Positions 43,438-54,090 of a DNA stretch of 64,000 nucleotides are shown piece by piece. The position numbers were made by a program, and so were the translations under genes. Below the pieces are notes generated by a model. The model saw only the letters and a list, made by a program, of their open reading frames with translations. It was not told the origin of the DNA and made no database searches. Source of the stretch: Alteromonas sp. M12 (GTDB lineage: Bacteria > Pseudomonadota > Gammaproteobacteria > Enterobacterales > Alteromonadaceae); the NCBI RefSeq assembly GCF_037478005.1, contig NZ_CP144164.1, positions 4,154,001 through 4,218,000 of the forward strand. Direction: 5' to 3'. Position 1 is the first letter of the stretch. Each line of letters opens with the position of its first letter.

Positions 43438-46395
43438 ATGTATATCACCTCAAAACTAGCCAGATCAATTAAGTTGGCACTTTGTGCTAGCTCGATGGCA
43501 GCAATTAGTACATCATTTGTTGCCGCTCAAGAAGCTACAGACACGACCGATGTAGAAAAGATTTCAATAACAGGTAGTCGTATTTTGTCACCCGGAGTTG
43601 AATCATCCAGTCCTATTTTTTCCTTGGGAGAGGAAGAGATTGGTTATTTACAAACCCCCGAGTTTGAAAAAATAATTCGCTCATTACCCTCTACTATTCC
43701 CGCCGATGGTGGCAACGTAAATAATGGCACCGCAGGTGCTGCAACCATAGATTTACGTGGTTTAGGGGCGCAACGTAATTTAGTACTGCTAAATGGAAAA
43801 CGCATGGTGCCATTTAATTTTAATGGCCAAGTAGATACCGCCAACATTCCTACGGCACTAATTGACAGAATCGATGTAGTCACCGGGGGAGCTTCTGCCG
43901 TTTATGGTTCTGACGCCATTTCTGGTGCAGTGAACGTTGTACTGAAGAACAACTTTCAAGGTGTTGCTCTGGATATGAATCACTCGCAAAGTAGCGAAAG
44001 TGATGGCGACCAAGACAATATGTCTCTTACCATTGGCGCTAACTTTGATGACAGCCGAGGGAATGCGGTTTTATCAATTAGCTGGATGGAACGGGACTCA
44101 GTACTGCTCGGCGATCGTTCCTTAGGATTATTCGGTATTAATTCCAACACAGGTTCCGGTTATCAAGAGTTTCTAAACGGAGATGTAGCCACACCGCCGC
44201 CTGCTGGTTGTGGCGGTCCAAACGTTGTGGATTTATCTGGTAGCGGTTCAACTACTGCAATCCCCACTCGATTTGAATTAATAGGAACCGGTGTAAGTGG
44301 ACAGTTTAGAGAGGACGGTACCCTTGGTTCAAACTGTAGTTTATTCAACTTTAACCCATTTAATTATTATCAAACGCCAGCTCAACGTTATGGCGCAACA
44401 GCCCTTGCTAACTATGAAATAAACGATCACATGGAATTCTACTCATCGTTTAACTTCACTAATACCACAGTGGTTCAGCAAGTCGCGCCTTCCGGTACAT
44501 TTGGTAGCAGTTTCAATTTACCGCTATACAACCCTCTCATTGGCACACAGGCTTTAGACTTTATTCTTGATGGCGCGAATGCCGCTGTAGGTGATGGAAC
44601 CTTATTAAATGGTGGCAGTTGGAATGATGCTAACAACAATGGAATTGTGGATACAGAGGATTCTCTAACCGTTAGATTACGTAGACGAACCCTAGAATTA
44701 GGCCCACGTTCCGAACGCTATGATGCCGAACTTTGGCAAATTAACGCCGGTATTCGTGGTGAACTAGCAGCCGACTGGGATTATGATTTTTCTTATCAAT
44801 ACGGAGAGTCTAATCGCACAACAGTGCGTGACGGCTATACCAATCTTGGTAACATCCAAAATGCATTGGATACCCGTGATGGTGTCACCTGTGCAGTGGG
44901 TGGAACTTGTGTTCCTATTAATTTATTTGGCGGCTTTGGCACTATTACAGATGCGGCTTCGGCCTACGCTAGAGCGATTGCTTTACAGCAACAGAAATAC
45001 GAACAAGAAATTATCTCCCTCGTACTTACCGGCCCAGTAGACTTCATTGAGTTACCCACAGCTGGGGCTCCGCTAGCTATGAGTTTTGGTTTTGAAAACA
45101 GGACGGAGACTGGTATTTTGGAGCCGGATGAATGTTTAAAAGAAACCCCAGCTAGCTGTCAAGGTGGAGCTGGAGGTAACTTGCTTCCAATTAAAGGTGG
45201 TTTTAAAGTTGATGAATTTTATTTTGAAGGGATTCTACCCGTGTTCGATGGTGCTGCGTTTGCTGAAACCATGGATCTAGAATTCGGTTTTAGGACTTCA
45301 GATTTTGATACTATCGGAACTGCAGAATCATGGAAAATAGGATTCAATTGGCGTCCAGTAGGGCCACTGTTATTGCGAGTGATGCAACAAAAAGCCAATA
45401 GAGCGCCAAACGTAGGTGAACTGGCTTCCCCTGTCACATCTGGTTTAGATAATGCCGTTATTGATCCCTGCTCGATAGCCAATGCAGGAAATATTGACGC
45501 GGCATTAACAGCACTATGTGTCTCAACTGGCATGACTGAAGCGCAAGTAGGCGTGATACCCGACATTATCTCGGGTCAAATCAATACCTTTAACGGCAGT
45601 TCACCTAGTAATCCGCCAGGACCAGAAGAAGCAGACACCTTCACTGCTGGTTTCGTGTGGACCCCAGATTTTGATTGGGCCAACGACTTTACATTATCGG
45701 TCGATTATTACGACATCGATATTTCTGGGATCATTGGTAATTTTTCCGCGCAGGAAATACTTGATTCATGTTATATCAATGGTGACGCTGGTGAATGTGC
45801 CAAAATCAATCGTGTTGGAGGAGACTTAACCGGTTCTGCGGCGGGTGTAAATCAATTCACTACCAATTTGAAGTATCTTCGTGCTGAAGGAATTGAAATT
45901 GGATTCAACATGAATTTTGATTTAGAGGAGATGGGCAACATTGCCATCTCAGGTAACATCAATAAATACTTAACCCAGGAGTCACAAAGTTCTGATACTG
46001 TCCCCGTACTAGACTGCAAAGGATATTATGGTACCAGTTGTGATCCGCTATCTGATATACGTTGGATTCAGCGCACCACATGGTCATATGATGACTTTAC
46101 TGTTTCGTTATTATGGAGACATATTAATTCTGTGGATGTAGAGCCAGGTGAGCGTGACTTGCGATTTGAAGCCTTCAGAAAAATTGATTCTTACGATTAC
46201 TTCGACATATTTGCCAGTTATAGTTTTACTAAATATGCCACCTTTACTTTGGGTATAGATAATATGTTTGACAAGGAACCACCGGTTTTAGGCAATGATA
46301 TTGGTGACACCAGTTCAAATTCGGGCAACACCTTTCCAAGCAACTATGAAGTTTTGGGTAGAATCTATAAAGCAGGTCTTAAATTTAAGTTTTGA
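43438..46395 (+). CDS. TonB-dependent receptor
   Basis: A 985-residue outer-membrane receptor. Signal peptide to about AAQEA, a TonB-box-like KISITGSRI, a plug domain (DLRGLGAQRNLVLLNGKRM near residue 105, DRIDVVTGGASAVYGSDAISGAVNVVLK near 150) and a 22-strand-type barrel ending GRIYKAGLKFKF. The plug GSRI and long extracellular loops with N-G-D-rich segments fit the Alteromonadales class of oligosaccharide or peptide receptors, but the ligand is unknown. ATG at 43438 chosen because of GGGGAG upstream. Divergent two-component genes may control it. Confidence 0.92.
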   Translation: MYITSKLARSIKLALCASSMAAISTSFVAAQEATDTTDVEKISITGSRILSPGVESSSPIFSLGEEEIGYLQTPEFEKIIRSLPSTIPADGGNVNNGTAGAATIDLRGLGAQRNLVLLNGKRMVPFNFNGQVDTANIPTALIDRIDVVTGGASAVYGSDAISGAVNVVLKNNFQGVALDMNHSQSSESDGDQDNMSLTIGANFDDSRGNAVLSISWMERDSVLLGDRSLGLFGINSNTGSGYQEFLNGDVATPPPAGCGGPNVVDLSGSGSTTAIPTRFELIGTGVSGQFREDGTLGSNCSLFNFNPFNYYQTPAQRYGATALANYEINDHMEFYSSFNFTNTTVVQQVAPSGTFGSSFNLPLYNPLIGTQALDFILDGANAAVGDGTLLNGGSWNDANNNGIVDTEDSLTVRLRRRTLELGPRSERYDAELWQINAGIRGELAADWDYDFSYQYGESNRTTVRDGYTNLGNIQNALDTRDGVTCAVGGTCVPINLFGGFGTITDAASAYARAIALQQQKYEQEIISLVLTGPVDFIELPTAGAPLAMSFGFENRTETGILEPDECLKETPASCQGGAGGNLLPIKGGFKVDEFYFEGILPVFDGAAFAETMDLEFGFRTSDFDTIGTAESWKIGFNWRPVGPLLLRVMQQKANRAPNVGELASPVTSGLDNAVIDPCSIANAGNIDAALTALCVSTGMTEAQVGVIPDIISGQINTFNGSSPSNPPGPEEADTFTAGFVWTPDFDWANDFTLSVDYYDIDISGIIGNFSAQEILDSCYINGDAGECAKINRVGGDLTGSAAGVNQFTTNLKYLRAEGIEIGFNMNFDLEEMGNIAISGNINKYLTQESQSSDTVPVLDCKGYYGTSCDPLSDIRWIQRTTWSYDDFTVSLLWRHINSVDVEPGERDLRFEAFRKIDSYDYFDIFASYSFTKYATFTLGIDNMFDKEPPVLGNDIGDTSSNSGNTFPSNYEVLGRIYKAGLKFKF

Positions 46396-46424
46396 TACTG
46401 TTATCTAGCCATTAACACAAACCT

Positions 46425-46455
46425 AAAACGGAGCTTAAATAGCTCCGTTTTTAAT
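46425..46455 (+). terminator. intrinsic terminator after the TonB receptor
   Basis: AAAACGGAGCT-taaat-AGCTCCGTTTT (46425-46451) is a perfect 11-bp stem followed by T residues. Confidence 0.93.
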
Positions 46456-46492
46456 TGTCTGTTTTAAGCCTCAAGGCGGTACAGCTTTGCTT

Positions 46493-46699
46493 TTAATCGA
46501 TAAATCGAAACCGCGGAATAAGTTTGCCTTCAACATCAACCTCTTCAATGAACATATCCAATGGCCTTACCCATAAATTTCTTTCACCATAAAGTGGACG
46601 GTAAACCACTAATTCGGTTTCATCCTCGGAGTGCTTAGCAACCCCAATCACTTCGTAATCATTGCCTTTGTAATGACGATACTTACCTGCTTTTAGCAT
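46493..46699 (-). CDS. DUF1653 domain protein
   Basis: 68 residues that are essentially a single DUF1653 domain: GKYRHYKGNDYEVIGVAKHSE, then LVVYRPLYGERNLWVRPLDMF, the usual invariants. Function unknown; a small beta-barrel fold is typical. It follows the MFS gene by 2 bases and is cotranscribed. Confidence 0.92.
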   Translation of the reverse strand: MLKAGKYRHYKGNDYEVIGVAKHSEDETELVVYRPLYGERNLWVRPLDMFIEEVDVEGKLIPRFRFID

Positions 46700-46701
46700 A
46701 C

Positions 46702-47901
46702 TTACCCTTCTCCATTCAATTCCAATACTGTTGCTGATCTAATCCGCCAAGCCTGCCAAGACAGCAAAATTAGATGGCAACAAATAATCATAAAACTAGT
46801 TAGCATTAACCCCTTCCAACCTAAAGCAAAGAGTAGTGCACCGGCTCCCAACGCAGCCATGCCTTGAGCACTAAAAACAGCGAATTCATTAATACTCTGA
46901 ACTTGGAACTTCTGCTCAATAGTATGTGTTTGCGGCAGAAGCACAGTTCCACCTAAGAATAAAAAATTCCAGCCTATACCCAATAAAATGAGAGCGACCC
47001 AGTAATTGATCAGTTGACTGTCAATTGAACCAACCGCAATGGTTAACAAGTAGATAATAAGACCCGCCACTATCACCCGATAAACGCCGAGTTTTGCAAT
47101 CAACAGACCACTGAATATTGAAGGAATGTACATCGCCAGAATATGACTTTGAATTACCCACTTAGCTTGCTCTAAGCTATACAAAGTATTGATATGCATA
47201 TGCACAGGTGTTGCTGTCATGATAAAGCTCATGAGTGCATAACCTATCACTGACGCAGAGACCGCAATAATGAAAGAAGGCTTAGACAAGACATCACGAA
47301 TAACAACTTTTTGCTTTCCTGTATGTTGCAGCGGGGTATGGGTCTCTTTAAATAAGCCGAATAACCCTATACAAATCAAACAAAGTACGGCCATTAAAAC
47401 GAATGAACCAACAAATGGGGTTGCCAATAATTGATTACCAATAGTGGCGAGTTCCGGACCTATGATGGCTGCGGCTAAGCCGCCAAGTAGTACAGTGGAT
47501 GCAGCTTTAGGGGCACGTTCAAAGGTCACTGACTCCATAGCGGCGAAGCGGATTTGCTGAAACCCAGAAATTGCTATCCCTAACAAAAAAGTAGCCACTA
47601 AAAATAATATAAAATGTGCAATATATATACTCAATGCAGCAAGCAATGAGGCACAACAAGCCAATCCAGCAACGGCTAAAAAAACAGGTTTTCGACCTAG
47701 CTTTCCCATGCAACGAGTAACGGGTATGACGCCAAAAGCGGTACCTATGATCATCATTGCTACCGGCAACGTGGAAAGACCAACAGAGGGGGCTAAATTC
47801 GCTCCAACAAGGCCTCCTACCATTACCATCATCGCTCCCGCACTCATCGCTAAGGCAAGTATAAATGTCAAAATCCAAACATTTCGAGGGAGGGAAAACA
47901 A
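46702..47901 (-). CDS. MFS transporter
   Basis: A 399-residue, twelve-helix major-facilitator protein. The loop 2-3 signature is VTRCMGKLGRKPVFLA near residue 62, and the long central loop (KETHTPLQHTGKQKVV) divides the two halves. Family placement and substrate are not readable; drug/proton antiport is common for this type. Operon with the DUF1653 gene. Confidence 0.9.
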   Translation of the reverse strand: MFSLPRNVWILTFILALAMSAGAMMVMVGGLVGANLAPSVGLSTLPVAMMIIGTAFGVIPVTRCMGKLGRKPVFLAVAGLACCASLLAALSIYIAHFILFLVATFLLGIAISGFQQIRFAAMESVTFERAPKAASTVLLGGLAAAIIGPELATIGNQLLATPFVGSFVLMAVLCLICIGLFGLFKETHTPLQHTGKQKVVIRDVLSKPSFIIAVSASVIGYALMSFIMTATPVHMHINTLYSLEQAKWVIQSHILAMYIPSIFSGLLIAKLGVYRVIVAGLIIYLLTIAVGSIDSQLINYWVALILLGIGWNFLFLGGTVLLPQTHTIEQKFQVQSINEFAVFSAQGMAALGAGALLFALGWKGLMLTSFMIICCHLILLSWQAWRIRSATVLELNGEG

Positions 47902-48014
47902 AGTATTAACTACCTAATAGAGTGAAAACGCATACTTGAAAATAACATAGTTTAAAGTGCAACTGTTAAACATCATTTAACTACATTTGCTGCAAACAAG
48001 TTAGCGCATTATGG

Positions 48015-49082
48015 CTATGTTAGGGCTGAATCAAAAGGCAGCACCATTTGCTGAAACCGACTTTTAGTTGGTAAGCCTACATGCAAGCCAACTAAGCGAA
48101 TTCCACGTTCGGTTTTGCGACTAAAGGCTTCATCAAGCAATTCAACAAAATAGTTTTTATCTAATTCAGAACATCGGTGCTCAACAGTGGTTTGTTGAAA
48201 GTCACTAAACTTTAGTTTCACACCTTGAGTTTGAATCTTGTTGTCACTGCGGGCTGTTTTTAATCGTTCTTCCAATTTAGGGTAGAGGGTTTCTAATACT
48301 TGCAAACATTGTTCTTTGGTCTGAATATCTTCATGTAATGTGCGCTCAACACCAACGGATTTTCGTTCACGAGATAAACTGAGATCTCGATCGTCTATGC
48401 CATTGCTACGCTTCCAAATTATCGGACCAAATTTACCAAAGATCTTAATTAACTGCTCAATGGGATAAGTGCGCACATCATTGCAGGTGTATAAGCCTAA
48501 ATTATGCAACTTCTGCACAGTCACTTTACCCACTCCAGGAATTTTCCCAAGGGGGAGCTTTTTAACAAAGTCATCTAATTTGTCTGGCGTGATCACGCAT
48601 ATGCCATTTGGCTTGTTTTCATCACTGGCAATTTTTGCCACAAACTTTATAGGTGCAACGCCAGCAGAGGCTGTTAACCCCGTTTCGTTCACTATTGCTT
48701 TACGTATATCCTCTGCTATTAAAGTAGCACTGCCAGAGAATAGCGTGGAATCAGACACATCTAAATAGGCTTCGTCCAATGAAAGGGGTTCTATTTTGTC
48801 GGTGTATCGCTCGAAAATAGCGCGTATTTGTTTGGAAATCTGTCCATATAGTTCCATACGACCTGGCACCATAACAAGGTTAGGACAGAGTTTAAGCGCA
48901 TGTGCCGTAGCCATCGCAGAACGTATACCAAATTTGCGAGCGGGATAGTTACAAGTTGAAATAACACCTCGCTTGTCAGATCGACCTCCGATAGCAATAG
49001 GTACATTTTGTAACGCAGGATTATCACGCATTTCTACTGCTGCATAAAAGCAATCCATATCGATATGAATAATTTTGCGCAT
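48015..49082 (-). CDS. dinB: DNA polymerase IV
   Basis: A Y-family translesion polymerase of 355 residues: [21 protein letters not shown] at the N-terminus, [10 protein letters not shown] near residue 100 (catalytic DE), [18 protein letters not shown] near 140, the thumb [11 protein letters not shown] near 180 and the little finger region. The C-terminus (MVLPFDSAL) resembles a beta-clamp binding peptide QxxLPF-like. ATG at 49082 is preferred because of TTGAGG upstream. No LexA box was recognised upstream by eye. Confidence 0.95.
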   Translation of the reverse strand: MRKIIHIDMDCFYAAVEMRDNPALQNVPIAIGGRSDKRGVISTCNYPARKFGIRSAMATAHALKLCPNLVMVPGRMELYGQISKQIRAIFERYTDKIEPLSLDEAYLDVSDSTLFSGSATLIAEDIRKAIVNETGLTASAGVAPIKFVAKIASDENKPNGICVITPDKLDDFVKKLPLGKIPGVGKVTVQKLHNLGLYTCNDVRTYPIEQLIKIFGKFGPIIWKRSNGIDDRDLSLSRERKSVGVERTLHEDIQTKEQCLQVLETLYPKLEERLKTARSDNKIQTQGVKLKFSDFQQTTVEHRCSELDKNYFVELLDEAFSRKTERGIRLVGLHVGLPTKSRFQQMVLPFDSALT

Positions 49083-49141
49083 AACCTCAACCAAAACCAT
49101 TAAACTGTTTTTTTATACAGTAATGGTAAATTCAGGTCAAG

Positions 49142-50038
49142 TCATTTGAATGCAGGAAGTTCAGGCTCTAGTGATTTCATTTGCGCATATATAGGTTTGG
49201 CAATTTTTTTGAAGCCCGACTCTGTAGGATGAATTTCATTCAGCCAATCTGTTTTATTACCAGGTCGCAAAATTCCTTGGGTATCCACAACAATGAGCTT
49301 ATTCAAATGTTCCGGACGACTTGCTAACGCTTGAAGTCGCGTTTTTAGCGTACCTAAAAGAATTTCGACTATCGGCAAATGTAACTCTAGTGGTATATTT
49401 TTTTCTATTAAATAAGGATAAATCCAAGGTTTTGTCTTTATCAGCCCCCAAAAAAACTCAGCGCCGTCTTTACTCGGTTTGGCAATATCGTAAGTATGGG
49501 TAATGATAGTTGCTTGAGGATTATACTCGTCACGTAAATCAATTAACTGGTCATAAGCCAACATGATTGCATCCATTTTGCGGTTAAAGCGTGAAGCATG
49601 AATGCAGTCCTGAGCGCTAAATCCTTCTTCGTATTGGTTCAAAATCATTGGCATGTCACGTTTACCGACAATATCGTTGCCGCCGCCAGAGAATAAAATC
49701 AACTTCACGTATTGAGCACTCTGTTGCAAGACTGAAGATAGGTCTGCTTTTTGCTGACCTGACATCATATTAACCGCTTCATCGCCATTACTTGCCAGCC
49801 TAAGTAAGTTGACTTTATCTGTTCTAGAAACCACATTCTCAATATGATGGATAACGTTAATATCGCCACCAAATGCAACCCACTTCTTAGGGTATGCAAA
49901 CCAAGAATCGCCTTCTGTGATGATGCCAATTCTATCAGGGTGTTTTTTGCAAATATGTAAAAAATCAGTTCGTAAACTGGTGATTCCGGTATGCGCTGCT
50001 ATGCGTCTGCGACGTTCTATTGGGGTTTCTTTAGGCAT
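49142..50038 (-). CDS. SGNH/GDSL-type hydrolase
   Basis: 298 residues, no signal peptide. Catalytic blocks are visible: ITEGDSWFAYPKKW near residue 40 (GDS), LFSGGGNDIVGKRD near 115 (GxND) and DWLNEIHPTESGFKKIA near 270 (DxxH). An esterase or lipase-like enzyme whose substrate is unknown. It follows the nqrM operon on the same strand but after a terminator. Confidence 0.85.
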   Translation of the reverse strand: MPKETPIERRRRIAAHTGITSLRTDFLHICKKHPDRIGIITEGDSWFAYPKKWVAFGGDINVIHHIENVVSRTDKVNLLRLASNGDEAVNMMSGQQKADLSSVLQQSAQYVKLILFSGGGNDIVGKRDMPMILNQYEEGFSAQDCIHASRFNRKMDAIMLAYDQLIDLRDEYNPQATIITHTYDIAKPSKDGAEFFWGLIKTKPWIYPYLIEKNIPLELHLPIVEILLGTLKTRLQALASRPEHLNKLIVVDTQGILRPGNKTDWLNEIHPTESGFKKIAKPIYAQMKSLEPELPAFK

Positions 50039-50151
50039 TTTCTTTCCCTGCTTAGCTTTTTACTAAGTGTAGTAAAAGTAATTTATTTTGCAGTATATTA
50101 TCTTGCAACCAGCTGGGAAATAGCGGAAAAACGGTTTAAGTTTTGGTAGGT

Positions 50152-50181
50152 ACAAGGTTGTAATAAAACTTACAACCTTGT
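50152..50181 (-). terminator. terminator of the nqr-apbE-nqrM operon
   Basis: ACAAGGTTGTAA (50152-50163) and TTACAACCTTGT (50170-50181) form a perfect 12-bp stem with a 6-base loop just after nqrM. T-tract is short on the minus strand. Confidence 0.7.
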
Positions 50182-50201
50182 GATAATTTTCATCTCAGAA
50201 T

Positions 50202-50435
50202 TTATAAAATTTGGTTCTGTTTCCATTCGGCCAGTTTTTTCTGGCGTATTTCTTCTTTTTCTAAGCGCGCTTTTTTGCGGTCACACGGTTCTGGACAGTC
50301 ACAAGCTTTTGCAATACCTAGCGCACCTAAACCTCCACAACTTCCTGCAATTGTTTTTTGCTGGAATATGTAACCTACTGCCATGGCTAGCACCACAACG
50401 AGAAAAAACACAAAGGCTAAAATAAATGTACTCAC
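50202..50435 (-). CDS. nqrM: Na+-NQR maturation protein NqrM
   Basis: 77 residues: one N-terminal membrane helix (FILAFVFFLVVVLAMAVGYIF) and the four-cysteine patch SCGGLGALGIAKACDCPEPC characteristic of NqrM (DUF539), thought to help insert the iron centre between NqrD and NqrE. Last gene of the nqr operon, as in Vibrio. Confidence 0.95.
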   Translation of the reverse strand: MSTFILAFVFFLVVVLAMAVGYIFQQKTIAGSCGGLGALGIAKACDCPEPCDRKKARLEKEEIRQKKLAEWKQNQIL

Positions 50436-50462
50436 ACTATATCCTAACTATTTTAATTTAAA

Positions 50463-51494
50463 TTACTGCTCAGTTGCAGCGTTAATATATTCGTCAAACT
50501 TTCCGGTAGTATACGCTTTAAAGCTACCTTTTTCTCGCGTAATTAACATCACGTCTAGGTTATGTTCTTTCGCAACTCGCAGTGCATCGTCTTTCCCCAA
50601 TACATTTAAAGCCGTCGCTAAACCATCTGCAGTCATAGAAGAAGGATGAACAACAGTTACCGCAACCAAGTTATGCTGAATAGGGTAGCCAGTTCTGGGA
50701 TCAATCAAGTGGGAGTAACGAATGCCATCTTGTTCGAAGTAATTACGGTAGTCTCCCGACGTTGCCACCGCGTTATTCCCAATTGTGAGGATTGACTGTA
50801 CAGCGCGTTCGTTATTGACTGGCTTTTCAACCGCAATACGCCAACCTGAACCATTGCTCTTTACACCGGCCACGCGCATCTCGCCACCAATTTCTACCAA
50901 ATAGTTTTTGTAACCGTAAGACTCCAATAATTCAGCTACAGCATCTACACCATAACCTTTTGCAATGGTCGACAAATCCACGTACAAGTCAGGCTGCAGT
51001 TTAATTAGATAGTTATCTTGGATAACCAACTTGTTCAGGCCAATTTGTTCTTTAAGCGAATCGATTGTCTGCTGTGAAGGAATTTTTTCTGGTCGGGCTT
51101 CAGGTCCAAAGCCCCACAAATTAACTAGAGGTCCTATGGTTACATCCAGTACGCCCAGACTGACTTCCCCTAGCCTTTTCGCTTCCTTTAATACTGTAAG
51201 TGTAGCTGGCGACATTTTAAAGGGTTCAGAGCTAAGTTGTTGATTAAAGCGGGACAACTCGGAGTTAGGATCGTAGGTTGACATTAACTTATTGATATCG
51301 ACCAACAGGTCATCAATTTTTTGCTGTAATTCTTCCGGTGGCAAACCCACATCCGCAAGAACTTTCACATTGTAGCTAGTCCCCATAGTCGCACCTGACA
51401 AATGGATTTCGCCAGCACTTTTAGGAGTATTCCAAACAACCAGTATTACCACTAAAACACATAATAGTAGGCCGAGGGATTTCACTTTATTCAT
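50463..51494 (-). CDS. apbE: FAD:protein FMN transferase
   Basis: Covalently attaches FMN to threonine in NqrB and NqrC. 343 residues with an N-terminal membrane anchor (SLGLLLCVLVVILVVW), GATMGTSYNVKV near residue 35, IGPLVNLWGFGP near 122, LSTIAKGYGVDAVAELLES near 175 and YSHLIDPRTGYPI near 255 (Mg/FAD site). It lies 80 bases downstream of nqrF and ahead of nqrM, which fits its role in maturing the complex. Confidence 0.95.
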   Translation of the reverse strand: MNKVKSLGLLLCVLVVILVVWNTPKSAGEIHLSGATMGTSYNVKVLADVGLPPEELQQKIDDLLVDINKLMSTYDPNSELSRFNQQLSSEPFKMSPATLTVLKEAKRLGEVSLGVLDVTIGPLVNLWGFGPEARPEKIPSQQTIDSLKEQIGLNKLVIQDNYLIKLQPDLYVDLSTIAKGYGVDAVAELLESYGYKNYLVEIGGEMRVAGVKSNGSGWRIAVEKPVNNERAVQSILTIGNNAVATSGDYRNYFEQDGIRYSHLIDPRTGYPIQHNLVAVTVVHPSSMTADGLATALNVLGKDDALRVAKEHNLDVMLITREKGSFKAYTTGKFDEYINAATEQ

Positions 51495-51575
51495 ACAACA
51501 AGCTCATTTAATAACACTAATGCTCACAAAAAAAAGGGACATAAATGTCCCTCTTTACAACTTTCCATTTAGATA

Positions 51576-52808
51576 TTAGCCACCGAAGTCATCTAACATG
51601 ATGTTTTCGTCTTCAACGCCTAATTCTTTAAGCATATTGATGACTGCAGCATTCATCATAGGAGGCCCACACATGTAGAACTCACAATCTTCCGGCGCTG
51701 GATGATCTTTCAAATAGTTTTCCAACAATACGTTGTGGATAAATCCAGTATCACCTTCCCAATTGTCTTCTGGTTGAGGGTCAGACAAGGCAACGTGCCA
51801 TTTAAAGTTTTCGTTTTCTGCTTGAAGCATATCAAAATCTTCAACATAAAACATTTCACGTAGCGAACGAGCACCATACCAAAAGGTAATTTTACGGTCA
51901 GTCTTAAGTCGACGCAATTGGTCAAAAATATGAGAACGCATTGGCGCCATACCTGCACCACCACCCACAAAGACCATTTCAGCTTGTGTGTCTTTAGCGA
52001 AGAATTCACCAAATGGACCAGAAATAGTGGCTTTATCGCCTTCTTTCAAACTCCAAATATAAGAAGACATTTTACCCGCAGGCAAGCTTAGATTGTTCGG
52101 TGGAGGCGTAGCAATACGCACATTCAGCATGATTATCCCTTCTTCTTCTGGGTAATTAGCCATTGAATATGCACGTATAGTTTCTTCGTCTACTTTAGAT
52201 TCGATATTAAAGAAACCGAAACGTTCCCAATCAGGCTTGTACTCGTCAGGAATGTCGTAATCTTTGTATTTAACGTGATGAGGTGGAGCTTCAATTTGAA
52301 TATAACCACCGGCACGGAAAGGAACACTTTCACCATCTGGCACAGCCAATTTAAGTTCTTTGATGAAGGTTGCTTTGTTATCGTTAGAAATAACTTCGCA
52401 ATCCCATTTTTTGATCCCAAAGACTTCTTCTGGTAATTCAATATCCATGTCTTGTTTAATCGCAACTTGACAAGATAGACGGCAACCTTCTTTCGCTTCA
52501 CGTTTACTTATGTGATCCAGTTCAGTAGGCAAAATCTCGCCACCACCAGATTTAATATCAACACGGCATTGGCCACACGAGCCACCACCGCCACACGCAG
52601 ATGATACGAAAATACCTGAATCAGCCAAAGCGCCAAGCAACTTGCCGCCAGGTGAAGCCGTAATGGCTTTATCAGGGTCGCCATTGATAGTGATAGTCAC
52701 GTCGCCTGATGGTACAAGCTTAGACTTTGCGAACATGATGATAAGTACGAGTGCCAATACAATGGCAATAAACATACCTACACCAAGGTAAATTTCATTT
52801 GGATTCAT
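51576..52808 (-). CDS. nqrF: Na+-translocating NADH:quinone reductase subunit F
   Basis: NADH entry subunit: 410 residues with a membrane helix ([21 protein letters not shown]), a 2Fe-2S ferredoxin domain (C72-x5-C78-x2-C81 and C109), then a ferredoxin-reductase module with [11 protein letters not shown] for FAD and [17 protein letters not shown] for NADH, ending [16 protein letters not shown]. All cofactor motifs are intact. Sixth gene of nqrABCDEF. Confidence 0.97.
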   Translation of the reverse strand: MNPNEIYLGVGMFIAIVLALVLIIMFAKSKLVPSGDVTITINGDPDKAITASPGGKLLGALADSGIFVSSACGGGGSCGQCRVDIKSGGGEILPTELDHISKREAKEGCRLSCQVAIKQDMDIELPEEVFGIKKWDCEVISNDNKATFIKELKLAVPDGESVPFRAGGYIQIEAPPHHVKYKDYDIPDEYKPDWERFGFFNIESKVDEETIRAYSMANYPEEEGIIMLNVRIATPPPNNLSLPAGKMSSYIWSLKEGDKATISGPFGEFFAKDTQAEMVFVGGGAGMAPMRSHIFDQLRRLKTDRKITFWYGARSLREMFYVEDFDMLQAENENFKWHVALSDPQPEDNWEGDTGFIHNVLLENYLKDHPAPEDCEFYMCGPPMMNAAVINMLKELGVEDENIMLDDFGG

Positions 52809-52834
52809 TTACAAATACTCCTTAGTGTCTTCGC

Positions 52835-53443
52835 TTAAAGGGCTACGCCAGTGAACGACTGGAAACCCAATGCCATAAGACCTGCAATCATAAACACAGA
52901 GCCTAATCCACGTATGCCTTCAGGCATATCAGCATATTTTAATTTTTCACGTACTGCCGCTAGTAGGGTAATCGCGATTGCCCAACCTGCACCACTACCG
53001 ATACCGTAAACCACACTTTCAGTGAAGTTATATTCACGTTGTACGGCGAAAGCTACACCACCAAAGATGGCGCAGTTAACGGTAATTAGCGGTAAGAAAA
53101 TACCTAACGCGTTATATAGCGCTGGGAAAAACTTATCCAAACTCATTTCTAGAATCTGAACTAATGCTGCGATAACACCGATAAAGGTTAAGAAGTTTAA
53201 GAAACTCAAATCTGCATCAGGGAAACCAGCCCAAGCAAGTGCGCCAGGAGCAAGAATGTTTACGTAAATTACTTGGTTTACAGGTACTGAAATACCCAAC
53301 ACCACGATAACCGCAACACCAAGTCCCATAGCAGTTTTTACTTTTTTAGATACTGCTAAGAAAGTACACATACCTAAGAACAATGACAATGCCATGTTTT
53401 CAATGAAGACAGACTTAACAAAAAGGCTTAAATAATGTTCCAT
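52835..53443 (-). CDS. nqrE: Na+-translocating NADH:quinone reductase subunit E
   Basis: 202 residues, six membrane helices, related to NqrD. The membrane iron centre ligands are expected in [16 protein letters not shown] near residue 20 and [17 protein letters not shown] near 120 and are present (both have Cys). Next to nqrD with a 3-base gap. Confidence 0.97.
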   Translation of the reverse strand: MEHYLSLFVKSVFIENMALSLFLGMCTFLAVSKKVKTAMGLGVAVIVVLGISVPVNQVIYVNILAPGALAWAGFPDADLSFLNFLTFIGVIAALVQILEMSLDKFFPALYNALGIFLPLITVNCAIFGGVAFAVQREYNFTESVVYGIGSGAGWAIAITLLAAVREKLKYADMPEGIRGLGSVFMIAGLMALGFQSFTGVAL

Positions 53444-53446
53444 GTC

Positions 53447-54079
53447 TTACTCCTTAGGTTCGACTTGTTCAGGACGAATGGTACGAATAAACCAAATTAA
53501 TCCACCGATCAAAATGAAAGAACTGAAAGGTAGAATTAATAGACCATTACCTTGATACCAGCCACCATTTTGTACTAGCGGTAAAATTGGGAAACCGAGA
53601 ATGGTACCAAAACCAAACAATTCTTTAATTGTACCGATAATAATAAGTACTAAAGAATAGCCTAAGCCATTTCCAATACCGTCAAGGAAGCTCATGAAAG
53701 GTGGACTCTTCATTGCGTAGGCTTCTGCACGCCCCATTACGATACAGTTAGTAATAATCAAACCAACAAATACCGATAATTCTTTAGCAATATCGTACGC
53801 GACCGCCTTTAGGATTTGGTCAACAACGATTACCAAAGATGCAATGATTGTCATTTGAATAATAATCCGAACGCTAGAAGGTATCTGCTTACGAATTAGA
53901 GAGATAAATAAATTAGAAAATGCCGTTACTGAGGTCAGAGCTAAAGCCATAACCAATGCAGTTTCTAATTTAGTAGTAATAGCAAGTGCAGAACAAACAC
54001 CTAACACTTGCAATGCGATGGGGTTGTTGTCCAGAATGGGTCCGAACAGCACCTTTTTCATTTCTTTAGTTTCAGCCAT
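53447..54079 (-). CDS. nqrD: Na+-translocating NADH:quinone reductase subunit D
   Basis: 210 residues, six membrane helices, homologous to NqrE in inverted topology. It has [23 protein letters not shown] (with Cys) near residue 15 and [20 protein letters not shown] near 105 (with Cys), the iron-centre ligands. Start at 54079 leaves an 11-base gap after nqrC; the frame extends to 54103 but MAETKEMKK is the usual start. Confidence 0.95.
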   Translation of the reverse strand: MAETKEMKKVLFGPILDNNPIALQVLGVCSALAITTKLETALVMALALTSVTAFSNLFISLIRKQIPSSVRIIIQMTIIASLVIVVDQILKAVAYDIAKELSVFVGLIITNCIVMGRAEAYAMKSPPFMSFLDGIGNGLGYSLVLIIIGTIKELFGFGTILGFPILPLVQNGGWYQGNGLLILPFSSFILIGGLIWFIRTIRPEQVEPKE

Positions 54080-54090
54080 TGTGCTTCGCC